Source: Polytrichum commune (lineage: Eukaryota > Streptophyta > Polytrichopsida > Polytrichales > Polytrichaceae). From it: a stretch of 64,000 bases of DNA. The position numbers and the translations under genes were made by a program. Under the pieces are notes generated by a model. The model was not told the DNA's origin. It ran no database searches and saw only the letters and a list, made by a program, of their open reading frames with translations. The stretch spans positions 11,435,001 to 11,499,000 of the forward strand of contig OX485807.1 in the NCBI GenBank assembly GCA_950295325.1, in the 5' to 3' direction. Of this stretch, positions 50,200-59,817 are shown piece after piece; position 1 is the first letter of the stretch; each line of letters begins with the position of its first letter.

Positions 50200-51370
50200 T
50201 TCATACAACGATGTACATCTCCAAGGCTCATGGGAATTATTCAAATGCTATGACTCTGAGAAGACACATATGCTAACGTCATTACTAATATCAGTCACGT
50301 ATTCTAACTTCATGACTGAATCTAATCAAGCCTGGTCGCTCGTTCCATACTACAAGTCTACAAACAATCACGAACTTGCCATACTGAATTTCTAAAGACC
50401 TAAGGCACAACATTCCAGGAAGTGGCACATGGCACTTACATGTTCACTTATCTGTACGTTCAAGTTTTTGGAAAGGATCACAGGGTCACCCTTCTTTAAA
50501 TCCGGGTCCTCGGTTTCTTGTACAACCTATAAAAAAAACACACACACAAAACATGGATCAGTTGGGATTGAATCACTGAATAGGTGCTTTCAGAAAAAGA
50601 AACCTGTGAAAATACATGGCTTGTGTGCACTTACATCTTCACTTACCGCTGCGTTCATGTTTCTCTTCCTCTTCCCTTTCGCGTTTTGCTGACTGTCAAT
50701 GTTGGCCTCCTTGCTCTTCTCAGGTTGAGTTTTGCTCCCCCGGACTGCCCTTTGCTTCTTTGTGTCATCGTGATCTTTCTTCAGCTTCTCAACCTCTGTC
50801 AATCGCATTCTCTTCTGGGTGCGAGTGTCCTCTTTTGCAGGCTTCGAAGCCCTCAAATTCCGAGTTGAGTACACAATTGGGGCACGTCCTCCTGACTCTG
50901 CCACGGTCACTGTACCACAATCCGGAGTGCCTCCTGTAGGGTTGCTCGAAGTTCCCGACGGATGTGAGTCTTTCACGTCACCTACTGCAGGAATCTCCTC
51001 TGCCTTCTCCGGATCTGCCGGCTGCGATTCGCACTCCCCTACTTGCTGCAAACCCAGTTGATTACAAAGTATAAGGATCCACTCAGTCATTGCTTTTGAT
51101 CAAGAGCAATGTTTGTAAATGGGTTCAACAAAGCCTCACCTTCTTGTGAATTCCAGTCACTTATTTGAATTCAATGACAATGGATAGTAATACATATTAA
51201 ACTGATGACTGTGAGAAGTCACATATTCTAGCTTCATTACTATTATCCATCACGAATTTGATGTTCATGACTGCATCTAGTAAAGCCTGGTCACTGTTTC
51301 CATATCAATGACTACAAACAGTAACGAACTTGGCATGGTGAATTCTTCTAGAACTAAGGCACAAGATTTT
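50200..51370 (-). repeat. Internal duplication of exon plus intron in the CACTA gene
   Basis: The segments at about 50,245-50,430 and 51,195-51,385 are intron copies (AGTCACATATTCTAGCTTCATTACT-like start, CTAAGGCACAA end). The exons at 50,526-50,440 and 50,145-49,825 begin alike: acidic residues, then EDPDLKKGD in one and EDPEFKKGD in the other. A stretch of gene has been copied in tandem. Confidence 0.75.
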
Positions 51371-53176
51371 AAGAAGTGCCCAAGCAGGAGCTGTAACAAC
51401 AGGAGCTGGACAACACACATGAAGTCATGTTTGTACCTGCAGTGGCATCAAGCTTTCTTGGACCTGATCTGGCTTTCGTGAAGTGTCGGTGCCGGTGGAC
51501 TCTGAGCTGGAGCTGCCTTTTGCACTTGCTGCCTTCATGGGGGTGACAACGGGAATCTGCAGGTGCTGCATGATGCGTTCAATGTTCTTCTCCATCGCTC
51601 TCCGCCAATCACTGTCCTGCTCTGGCTTTGCATCAGACACTCGGCTACTCGGGGAGGTTTCACTTCTAGGAATGAGTCTTCGAGGGGCATCTTTGTCGCG
51701 TGCAAGCTCCCTTTCAATTTCAACCCTAGTTGGGCTTCTCTCCAGCTTAATGGCCTGCACAGAGATCTTACATCATATAGTTAGTGCTGCATGATTACAA
51801 AATCTTAGATTCTCTATGACCCAAAAAAGTCACGCAAACTCTGGTGATGACTGATGACAGTCACATACTCTAATTTGATGACTGCACCTAGCCACATCAT
51901 GACTTGGTTTTCGCATTGGAACAGTTGTACAGCCTTTGAGATCATCTTCAACCTTATCTGCCTATTGCAAATATTTCTAATAGGGTAGTTGTATTGTGGC
52001 AATTGCCATTGAGTACTCAAAGAGTATCGCTTATATTACGAGGCTTCATTCATAAGAGGAGGTTGTTTCTATTCCCAGGTTGAAAGTTATCATATATTAT
52101 GCTGCATGTGAGTCTCCAATATAGAGTGGATACGGATGTTTTGCAAGTTGTGAGGTTGGAGTTGTAATGGACTGAAGACTTACCAATTGAGCTCGAACAT
52201 ATTCTTCGTTGCGCCCGGCTGAAGATGGCCTCCTCACTTGGGCTCGGCTGTATCGCAACTTCTCTGCTTCCTGTTGTTTTTTCTCCTCCAAGATGAGTTT
52301 TGACAACTTCACCCAATGGTCATGCCGAATGTGCTTTGGCTTGTCCTTCCCTTCTTGCATTCTTTTCTTCAACTGATATCTCTTCACCTTCAGTTGGCCC
52401 TTCAATATGCTGTGGAAAGCCTCTTCTGTCACCTTGCCAAGGCCCCCATGGTACTCAAAAGTGTTGTCCACTCGTTCCTTGACAGCGAGCAGCATCGAAG
52501 TGTTGAGATTCTTGTAGTTATCTTCGCTGAAATCTATATCCTGCGCATGACCTCGAAGACATGTTAGCCACAGCGGACGATTCTGTCCTTGTGGATGTCC
52601 TCTCAGATCGACCTCCACAAGGTGTTTTCTGGGCCCTCCAGCATCTCAAAAAGTGACCTCCTGAGCCTGTTGTTGCTTCAAAGCGACCCGTCGTCTGGAC
52701 TTTTGGTCTCTGGAATATGAGGGTTGACCTAAGCTCTCAGTCATCTCCGATGGGGAATACGTGGACGAGTTCACCACAGGCTCCTGCATCTCCATCGCTC
52801 GCCTCCATTGCAGTAGTTGGAGTTGTTTTTCTGCAATTTGAAGGTCCAAGTTGCTAATGGGGCCGTGGCGGGGGAGGCCTCGGCCACGCGAAGGAGGTGT
52901 GTTGCCTCCCTGAACACGAGGAAGCTCGGGTACTACGTCATTGCAGTAATCGAAGGGCTCCCCTGTTAGTGAATCCTCTGACATCTTAAGGGGTTTGTCG
53001 TGTTGGGGTCGGTCTGTTTGCGGCGGACGGAGGCTCGTTGACGTGGGTTTTGGAATTCCACAACCTCCACGACCTCGCTTGCACACCTCCCAAACAGTTG
53101 GCTCGGTTGTCTGAGCTCTGGCCTGCACAGTGCATACAGAGGTCATCAATCTCAATGTCAAGGTTAGTCGTTCTCT

Positions 53177-53270
53177 CAGTTCATGTGACTAGAACCAGTC
53201 ACAAATCCTCAACGCATACGAAGTTTGTTAGTCATCTATTTAGTTCATGTGACTAGGATCAGTGCCGATA
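53177..53270 (+). repeat. GTGACTAGNACCAGTCAC repeat, intron copy
   Basis: A unit of about 75 bp: GTTCATGTGACTAGAACCAGTCACAAATCCT, a spacer, then TTAGTCATCTATTTAGTTCATGTGACTAG. It recurs at 55,848-55,985 in about two copies. It has the same palindrome core as the subterminal array. Confidence 0.75.
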
Positions 53271-54630
53271 TGACTGAATCTGGCTCAAGCAAGATTCATT
53301 CTAAAATTGATTCATTCTAACATCTGCTTGCAGGGCAGAAATTCGTCTTGGGCTAATCGAAGCAATAAGCAGTTCAAGTGTTGGGCTTATGATTGTTGCA
53401 ACAAAATTGGAACTATTGATGAAACTTAAACAGCTATCCCTCTGTCTCTTAAGATTGAAAAATTGAAATCTGATGTTCTAAACTTGAATGGAAATGCTTA
53501 CCAAAACTCAAAGATCAGCCCAAATCGATGATGGGGATGTACTGGACAAAACTTAAAGCGATTAGCTTGAGACCAATCCCAATTTCAAGAGGCACGGGCA
53601 CTTCGAACCTCAAGGATGTTTCAAAGGATGCTACCTAAGCAACCCACCACAACAATTCCCAAGAATCGAGAAGACCCCAAAACAATATGCTAGGGTTGCT
53701 TATGTATCTAGCAAGATAACTTACATTAGTCAGAAAATACAAGGTCAACAAGCCAGCAGTCCACACTAATTTAGTCTCTGAGCGATGATCCTACCACTGG
53801 TATCTATGACCTCCATAATCCAACCCAGCCATGTCCAGAAAAAATTCTGCTCTCTTTCAGCCAGTAAGGACAGCCAGACCCACCCCGAAACTACATGGCT
53901 GACTCTTGATACAATATAGCTAGTTGCCTATTTCCTCCTAACAAGTCACAAAATTCCTTCTGATGCAGTCATAATCTACATTCAATGTAACTCCAGTTGA
54001 GCATTCCTTTGCTGCTGCTGCTACACCGTTGTCTTATTTTTGCAGACACTAAAATTGCTCAAATTCCATTATGTCTGATGCAAGTTTCTTAATCGCAATA
54101 GTACTTTATTTGGTCTATGATATTGAATTTATATTTAGTACAGCCTATTAGAAAAGGAACGAGAAGATAAAAGTCAACTGTGATTGATATCTTGCACATA
54201 TTTGGTTTTCAGTCTAGGTCATTTGTATGAGCTCAAAACTCCCTATAATTCATGTTACATTTATGTATAATCTGATTGGAAAAGTGCATAAGCTAAATGG
54301 CTATTTTCAAAATTGGTATCTTTTGACCCATCGCGAAAAAAATCAGGAATTAAACCCCTCTGTTGACATCTACAATATTTTTTTTCACTTCAGAAAAGGC
54401 CCTCCAAAAACCGAATCAATTTCAACAGGCCAGACAAGCTCCCAAAAGTAGGGAAAAACGTTTCAGGCTCTTGATTCTCCTCCACCTCCCAGATACGAGC
54501 ATTTACTTCCATTCCAAAAATAAATTTACATACTGAACTCCCTAGCCCCTGAAGATATTTGCTCCCGATATTACAACCTTTCCCACCATAGCCCCATCCT
54601 TTGAAATCCAGATTTGACTTGACATAAATC
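53271..54630. other. Intron sequence with a dispersed repeat
   Basis: No exon is recognised. An ~85-bp segment at about 54,100-54,190 (TTTGGTCTATGATATTGAATTTATATTTAGTACAGCC) matches about 61,360-61,450 in direct orientation. Confidence 0.5.
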
Positions 54631-54631
54631 T

Positions 54632-54850
54632 CCACCACTGTTCGGGGAGGTGTTGGGCACAATTGGTCGAGATCCAGGTGTTTCCAAGTCCAGCCGATTG
54701 CATGTAGATATCATTCAGTTCTCTTTTTGAGTTTTAGATATAATCAATTATAGTTTCCATTAAATGTTGAGTGAATTTCCTAAAGTTCAGAGGCTTGAAC
54801 CGGCCATTTCTCAAACTCGACCGGCCCATATGTAACTAACAGTTGATCAG
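54632..54850 (-). repeat. Family E arm inside the CACTA intron
   Basis: This aligns with the right arm of the 3.9-5.0 kb element: CCAAGTCCAGCCGATTGCATG, a TTGAACCGG motif, then CGACCGG and CATATGTAAC. It is strongly diverged, and the edges are approximate. Confidence 0.6.
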
Positions 54851-55847
54851 AATCCATTGACACGCCCTGGCAATGTGCATATAATACTATTAAGACACAG
54901 ACTTCGAACTCCAACCATTCAGAACACATCATGAAAATTGAGTTGCAACATGTGAATTTGGGACGGTTTGAAGACAGTTCGGCTCTGCTACTCTTAATCA
55001 ATCCTCTTCCAACATACGAACGAGGTTGCATAGGGGACATTCCAACACGAATGGCAGATTGCCAGTGCACAGCTCCAAGTGACGAAAATTGCCTCTCTGT
55101 GACATCTCTCTTTCACTACACTACTGGGGTCAAGCTACAAAGATAGAAAGAAAGGCTCCAGATCAATGAACTCCTTGGCAGAAAGTCATATTTACTTAGA
55201 GGATAACTCTATTGTGAAGGGTTACAATGAATTCATATATAATCATTGTCTTAACAACGACTATAGTTGATAAATATAGCTGATACTCTATGTTTACCTA
55301 TGTTGCAACATCAAGCTCTATGGCTTGTGGGCATTGACTTCAGCTTCACACTATTTCCCACATTCAATAATTATGGAATTCTTCAGCAAGAGGTAGAATA
55401 TAGGGGAATTCAGTAGCATTAGTTTGTGAGATGGAGACCTAAATTGAATAACAGAGTTCATTCTGATCACGTGTGATTGCACTTACTGAGCTCATGTTCT
55501 CATCATCATGTTTAAGCCACCAAGATTTTATGAGTAAGGGTTTATGGCAGAAATTGGTTTACAGTTTGATAGGAAATAATACTCTCATCCTACATCTTCC
55601 TCTACGCATGTACTACTTCAGTGGGTTGGTAGATTGTTTGGGAATATGGCACTGAATTCGAGACCAATGACAATACAGTCCACCCTCTACACTCGTGAGG
55701 CTTCTGAAAATCCACCTTGAAAGTGACTGAACAGATGACGAAACATTTTTTTAATGGAGACAAGCTCGAGAATTATAATATCTTCTGATGTCTATAAGAA
55801 CATGTTAGCATCCAGATGTGTGCAGACAATTATTCATTATCCCTGTT
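54851..55847. other. Intron sequence, nothing recognised
   Basis: Short frames only. No repeat boundaries or motif were identified. Confidence 0.45.
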
Positions 55848-56480
55848 CACATGACTACGACCAGTCACAAATCTGAAACACATACGGTTTTAAACAGTCA
55901 ACTTTTTAGTTCATGTGACTAGTACCAGTCACACATCCTAAACAATGACGATGGTTGATAGTCATCTATTTAGTTCATGTTACTGAACTCAATCATGGCC
56001 ATTGATAAACTGATGACAAGCACTCATCGAGCCTACGGAGATAAACTATTCGTTTACCATAATATGGCTTGCATGAAAATCTAATACTGTGCCACCACAG
56101 ATGAAAGGACTCACATCTGGAAAAAACCCAATATGAAGTTAGTACACTCACCTGAGGATTTTGGACGCCTCGATGGGGCTTTCCCACTCCTACTGGCGAG
56201 ACCTCATCATCGCCATGTCCACGCTCAGCAACATTCAGGATGTCAGTGTCGCTCTCCGAAACCTCCTCTTCACTGTGCCATTCCTCGGAGCTGCTCTTCC
56301 CGCTCCGAGCGCCCTCCTTCGATTCCTTCGACAACACCCTCTTCTCCTTCCTCCTTTCACACCGCGACGGTATTCCAGAACTTGGGTGCGGTTTGCCGAG
56401 TCGCGAACTCCGGCGCACGATCTCCGACCCCTCGTTGCAGTTCTCTCTGCAGTTCAAGCAAGCATCAAGTTAGTCCCCAG

Positions 56481-56705
56481 CGAAAGCAAGGTCAGTGAGG
56501 GTACTTGCTTTCAAAGGATCCAAGGGGCGAAAACAAGCTCTCAGCGGGTATTTGCTTAAGTTAGTGAGGGCGAAAGCAAGGTCAGTGAGGGAACTTACTT
56601 TCAAAGGATCCAAGTGGCGAAAACAAGGGCTCAGCGGGTATTTGCTTAAGTTAGTGAGGGCGAAAGCAAGGTCAGTGAGGGTATTTTCTTAAGTTACCAA
56701 AGGAT
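56481..56705. repeat. 90-bp tandem repeat, 2.5 copies
   Basis: CGAAAGCAAGGTCAGTGAGGG recurs at exactly 90-bp steps (56,481, 56,571 and 56,661). Each unit continues CTTTCAAAGGATCCAA, GGCGAAAACAAG and GCGGGTATTTGCTTAAG. The period is a multiple of three, and one plus-strand frame stays open through it. It lies in an intron of the minus-strand CACTA gene. Confidence 0.9.
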
Positions 56706-57545
56706 GCGCAACAAGGTCAATGAGGGTAGCTGGTGACAATAAATAGAGGAGGCTGGCAATTTCGGCGAAGGAGGTAGGGTTTAGGGTTTCAGTACCCTAA
56801 ACTGTTGTTTTTGCGGTAACCTCGACTGCTGGGTACCAAGGCTGCTTGCCTCGTGTTAGCAGCTGCCGTTGCCGTCAAGGATGCTGCCAGAAGGGGGACT
56901 CCAAGCTGTTGTAGCCTAAGGGCGTTTTTCCGTAAGTTCTCCTGCCGCAGCTGCTCGTACTCAGGTACTTCGGCGTCCGCGATGTTACCAAACCCTTCCT
57001 CCAAAACCTGCTCCTTAGATCGCTCCAAACCCCGGAGGCCTGAGTTGGTGTCGTCCTCTTCACTCGCCGAGGGCGCTTCAGCGGCGTTCGAGGGCGTCTC
57101 CATCGCTCGAGCGTGCAGGAGCAGTGAGGCGTGGGAGGCATTCGAGCACACTCGGCATCGCCATTTTGAAATCCAGGTAGGAGCCGTTGCCAGCCTCAAT
57201 CCCTGAACTTAATGCTTGTTATATCTGAGAGTAGCTCCACTACACTTAAATGCCGCCAATAACTTTCCGGCTGTTAGGGTTTAGGGATCTGTAACGAGCG
57301 TGGTAGGGTTGGAACTGTCATCCATTCTAAGTTAGTGAGTCGCTCAAGCTGCTTTACAGTCGTTGCTCAAAGCTGTTCAAGAGATTTCAAGTTGTTCAAG
57401 AGATTCGTCACTGAGGTTAGTCATAAGAATGGTTTAGGTGTCGACTGTCAGTCACAAGATCTCATTGTATAGCGAGTTAAGTAGTCAGCATCTTGATTCG
57501 TGTGACTGAATGCAGTGACAATGTTTAAACATTGATCAAACTCCA

Positions 57546-57565
57546 GGGTTTAGGGTTTAGGGTTT
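57546..57565 (+). repeat. Interstitial telomere-type repeat
   Basis: Nearly three tandem units of GGGTTTA, the plant telomere motif. Single TTTAGGG units recur nearby (57,270s, 59,575 and 59,655). Confidence 0.85.
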
Positions 57566-57954
57566 CTAGTGTGATTGAGGTGCAGGTCTGGATGATTTTC
57601 CCTAAAACCCTAATATTGATTGAATGACGCTACATTTATTCTGGGAAGTTTGCTCATCAAGAGCATGACATATTGCAATATTTCTTGTACCCCTTGGGTT
57701 TAGCTATGGTTTTCGAAAATTTCAATCCACTGGGGTGATGGTCAACTGCGTTTATTTGATTGTCATTTAGGTCCAGAACTCTTAAGTTAGGGTTTGGTTG
57801 AAGTATGTTAACAGTATATGTTAACAGCAGACTGTGAATGTGAAGCACAAATGACTTTGGTGGTGGACCTGGTTGTTTTTACAGGCTGCAAATTTGTTTG
57901 CTTTCTCCTTTCACCAAGAGTATGCTGACATTCCTTTTCTTGCGTTTTTGCAGG

Positions 57955-58096
57955 TTAAAGACTTCTACAGGACATATTTAGGTTTGCCAGTGGACCTAGT
58001 TGGAGATTATAAGCCAAGAACTTTAAGTTTCAAAACTGAAACATGTAGTGTTTCATGTTGGAAGATGGGTTACTTGGGGACTTCGGCACAGGGAGG
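57955..58096 (+). CDS. Unrecognised captured-looking exon
   Basis: A 142-bp open segment lies between a strong acceptor (TTTTTGCAG) and a strong donor (GGAG/GTAAGT). It encodes 47 residues with VKDFYRTYLGLPVDLVGDY and CSVSCWKMGYLGT. An upstream stretch, 57,885-57,954, is also open after a TTTTTACAG acceptor. I do not recognise the protein. It lies between the two copies of the METP exon, on the strand of the GTPase-derived exons. Confidence 0.5.
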
Positions 58097-58906
58097 TAAG
58101 TGCAGTGTGATTTACTGAACCCAGGATCCAAGTTGACAATGTGGCTAAATGTGTGGATCCTTACATTGTAATAGCAGTAATTTCTTTCCCAATCAAATTT
58201 GCAGCAATAAGAAAGCAGCCCACACCAAATACCCTCACTACCCTTGTGATGAGTAGAAGATGATGTTTGAATCTGTGTATGGATCCGCTTGGCTGAACTG
58301 TGACTCACTAAATTGTAAACGATATTGTTTCTGAATGCTTGGCTTTTGGGTAAGGTAGATACATGGCCATATTATGGGCACTTCCACCTCAACAGCCAAA
58401 TTTTTGCTATTGAACAGATTAATCTGGTCAGGAATTGCTAACAACAACATTACCATTTCAGAATCATGGTTTCACAAGATGAGTGTTACATTATAGGTGT
58501 CCTACGAAGAAGAGTGATCGCACAAGGCCCACTTGCCTTAGTTTGGTTACCTTTCAAAGTTTCTATCTTTCTTTCTGCCAAGCACTTGATTTACTTAAGC
58601 ATTTGATGATTCTTTCTATTACACCCTAAACCCTATACCAGCCATGTATAGGTGTCCAATGAAGGAGAGTGACCACGTAAGCCTCACGTACCTTAGTTAC
58701 CTGTCAACAATGACTGGTGTCCATAAGTTTTGATTTGTTTGATAACTTGCAATGGTAGTCAGTCTTAATTGGCCTGTTAAATATTATGAAAACTAGATGT
58801 GGGTACTTGTTTTCATAGTTGTGATGAAGTCTAATCTCGAATAACATACATTGAGGAGTACCAGGATGGTGTACATCGCAATATTTGTGAAAATCTGAAT
58901 CTGGGT
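58097..58906. other. Non-coding spacer with a short direct repeat
   Basis: A TATAGGTGTCC...GAGTGA(T/C)C...CCTTAGTT segment of about 65 bp occurs at about 58,493 and 58,647. No exon is recognised. Confidence 0.5.
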
Positions 58907-59401
58907 CTATAAGGTGGTTGCACATAGGTCAAGAACCAAAGTTTTGAGTATGTATTGCATGTGGGTGCAGGCAACGCCTGATGCCATCCTGACATTGACC
59001 TCAAAAGCGTCATTGACAACTACCATCAGTATCACTGCTCCCATCTCTGTGTCAAATGTCCAACTAACTATTTTGGATTCTGAGATCGCGGCGGCGCGGC
59101 GGGTGCTCTTCACGGTCGCATGATTCCCCTCTCCTGTTGCCGCTTCGGTCGTGCATGTGGTTGTTGACTCTTTCAACGATGCTGCCATAATGGGGACTCC
59201 AAGCTCCTGTAGCTTGAGGGCGTTCTTCCGTAAGTTCGCCTGCCGCAGCCTCTCGTACTCGGGCACTTCGGCATCCTCGTCTCTCCCAAACCCTTCCTCC
59301 GATGCCTGGTCCTCAGATCCTTCCGAACCCCGGTCCTTGGAGTTGGTGTTGTCCTCTTCAGTTGCCGAAGGCGCTGCAACGGCGTTCGTGGGCGTCTCCA
59401 T
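58907..59401 (-). pseudogene. Second copy of the CACTA-gene first exon
   Basis: The minus-strand frame starts METPTNAVAAPSATEEDN and continues EYERLRQANLRKNALKLQELGVP. It matches the METPSNAA exon at 57,113-56,837 closely. The DNA match runs from about 59,150 to 59,600, including the 5' flank with TTTAGGGATCTGTAACGA. Past about residue 80 the two diverge, and this copy reads on to a stop at 58,907. No downstream CACTA exons follow it, so it is a partial duplicate. The motif 'YE-LR--NL-+NA--LQ-LG' is common in plant proteins of unknown function. Confidence 0.7.
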
Positions 59402-59817
59402 CGCCATAGCAAGCAGGATCACTGAGGCGTGGGAGGCATTCGAGCGCCCTTGCCATCGCCATTTTGAAAATCAGGTGAGAGCCGTTGCCAGCGTCAATTT
59501 GTGAACTTAATGCTGCTTAGATCAGAGAGTAGCACCACTACGTTTGAACGCCGCCAGTAAGTAGGCTGCTTTTAGGGTTTAGGGATCTGTAACGAAGTCG
59601 CAACTATCATCCATTCTAGTCACATTAAGGTGAAGATCTAATTGCTACTCTCTAGGCTGCTTTAGGGGTTTAGGGTTTAGCTATGGTGAGAGCCGTTTGA
59701 AGTTGTTTCAAGTGCCCGGAACTATTTGTGTTCTACAATCCAAGTTGGGCTATATCCATTGATTTAGGACCCTGTTCTTTGAGCAACTCTAAATGACTTG
59801 AAATTCTTGTGCATCAG

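Larger units (their letters stand above)
49825..57113 (-). pseudogene. CACTA accessory gene (Ptta/En/Spm-type plant transposase protein), one internal stop
   Basis: Exons read on the minus strand: about 57,113-56,837 (starts METPSNAA; ends uncertain), 56,446-56,152 (RRSSRLGKP, acidic Ser/Glu stretch), 53,122-52,184, 51,754-51,437, 51,045-50,647 (basic, RKRN), 50,526-50,440 and 50,145-49,825. The 53.1-52.2 exon carries a Ptta/En/Spm-like block: FHSILKGQLKVKRYQL, HIRHDHWVKL and EKLRYSRAQ. The last exon resembles the C-terminal module of plant CACTA ORFs (VVALGKVQNVAG, then VGHFIMWPTEF). An in-frame TGA at 52,648-52,646 interrupts the large exon; CGA to TGA is the simplest change. Introns are GT-AG. 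The intron at 53.1-56.15 kb is 3 kb and holds other repeats. Function in transposition is inferred from family context only. Confidence 0.7.
48670..57540 (-). mobile_element. CACTA (En/Spm-type) transposon, left end and accessory gene
   Basis: The element starts with CACTACAAGAAAA at 48,670-48,682, the canonical CACTA terminus of plants (TAG precedes it). The next 870 bp are subterminal repeats. A minus-strand multi-exon gene occupies 49,825-57,113, and related GTGACT/AGTCAC motifs recur at 53.18, 55.85 and 57.42-57.52 kb. I did not find the opposite TTTTCTTGTAGTG terminus in the window, so the right limit given is only where the subterminal-type motifs stop. No TNP2/TPase-type catalytic gene is recognisable, so the element may extend beyond the window or be non-autonomous. 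Confidence 0.75.

Noticed and set aside
57546-57565. Chromosome end or telomere fusion
   Set aside because: There are only about three TTTAGGG units, with ordinary transposon sequence on both sides. Short interstitial units are common in plants.
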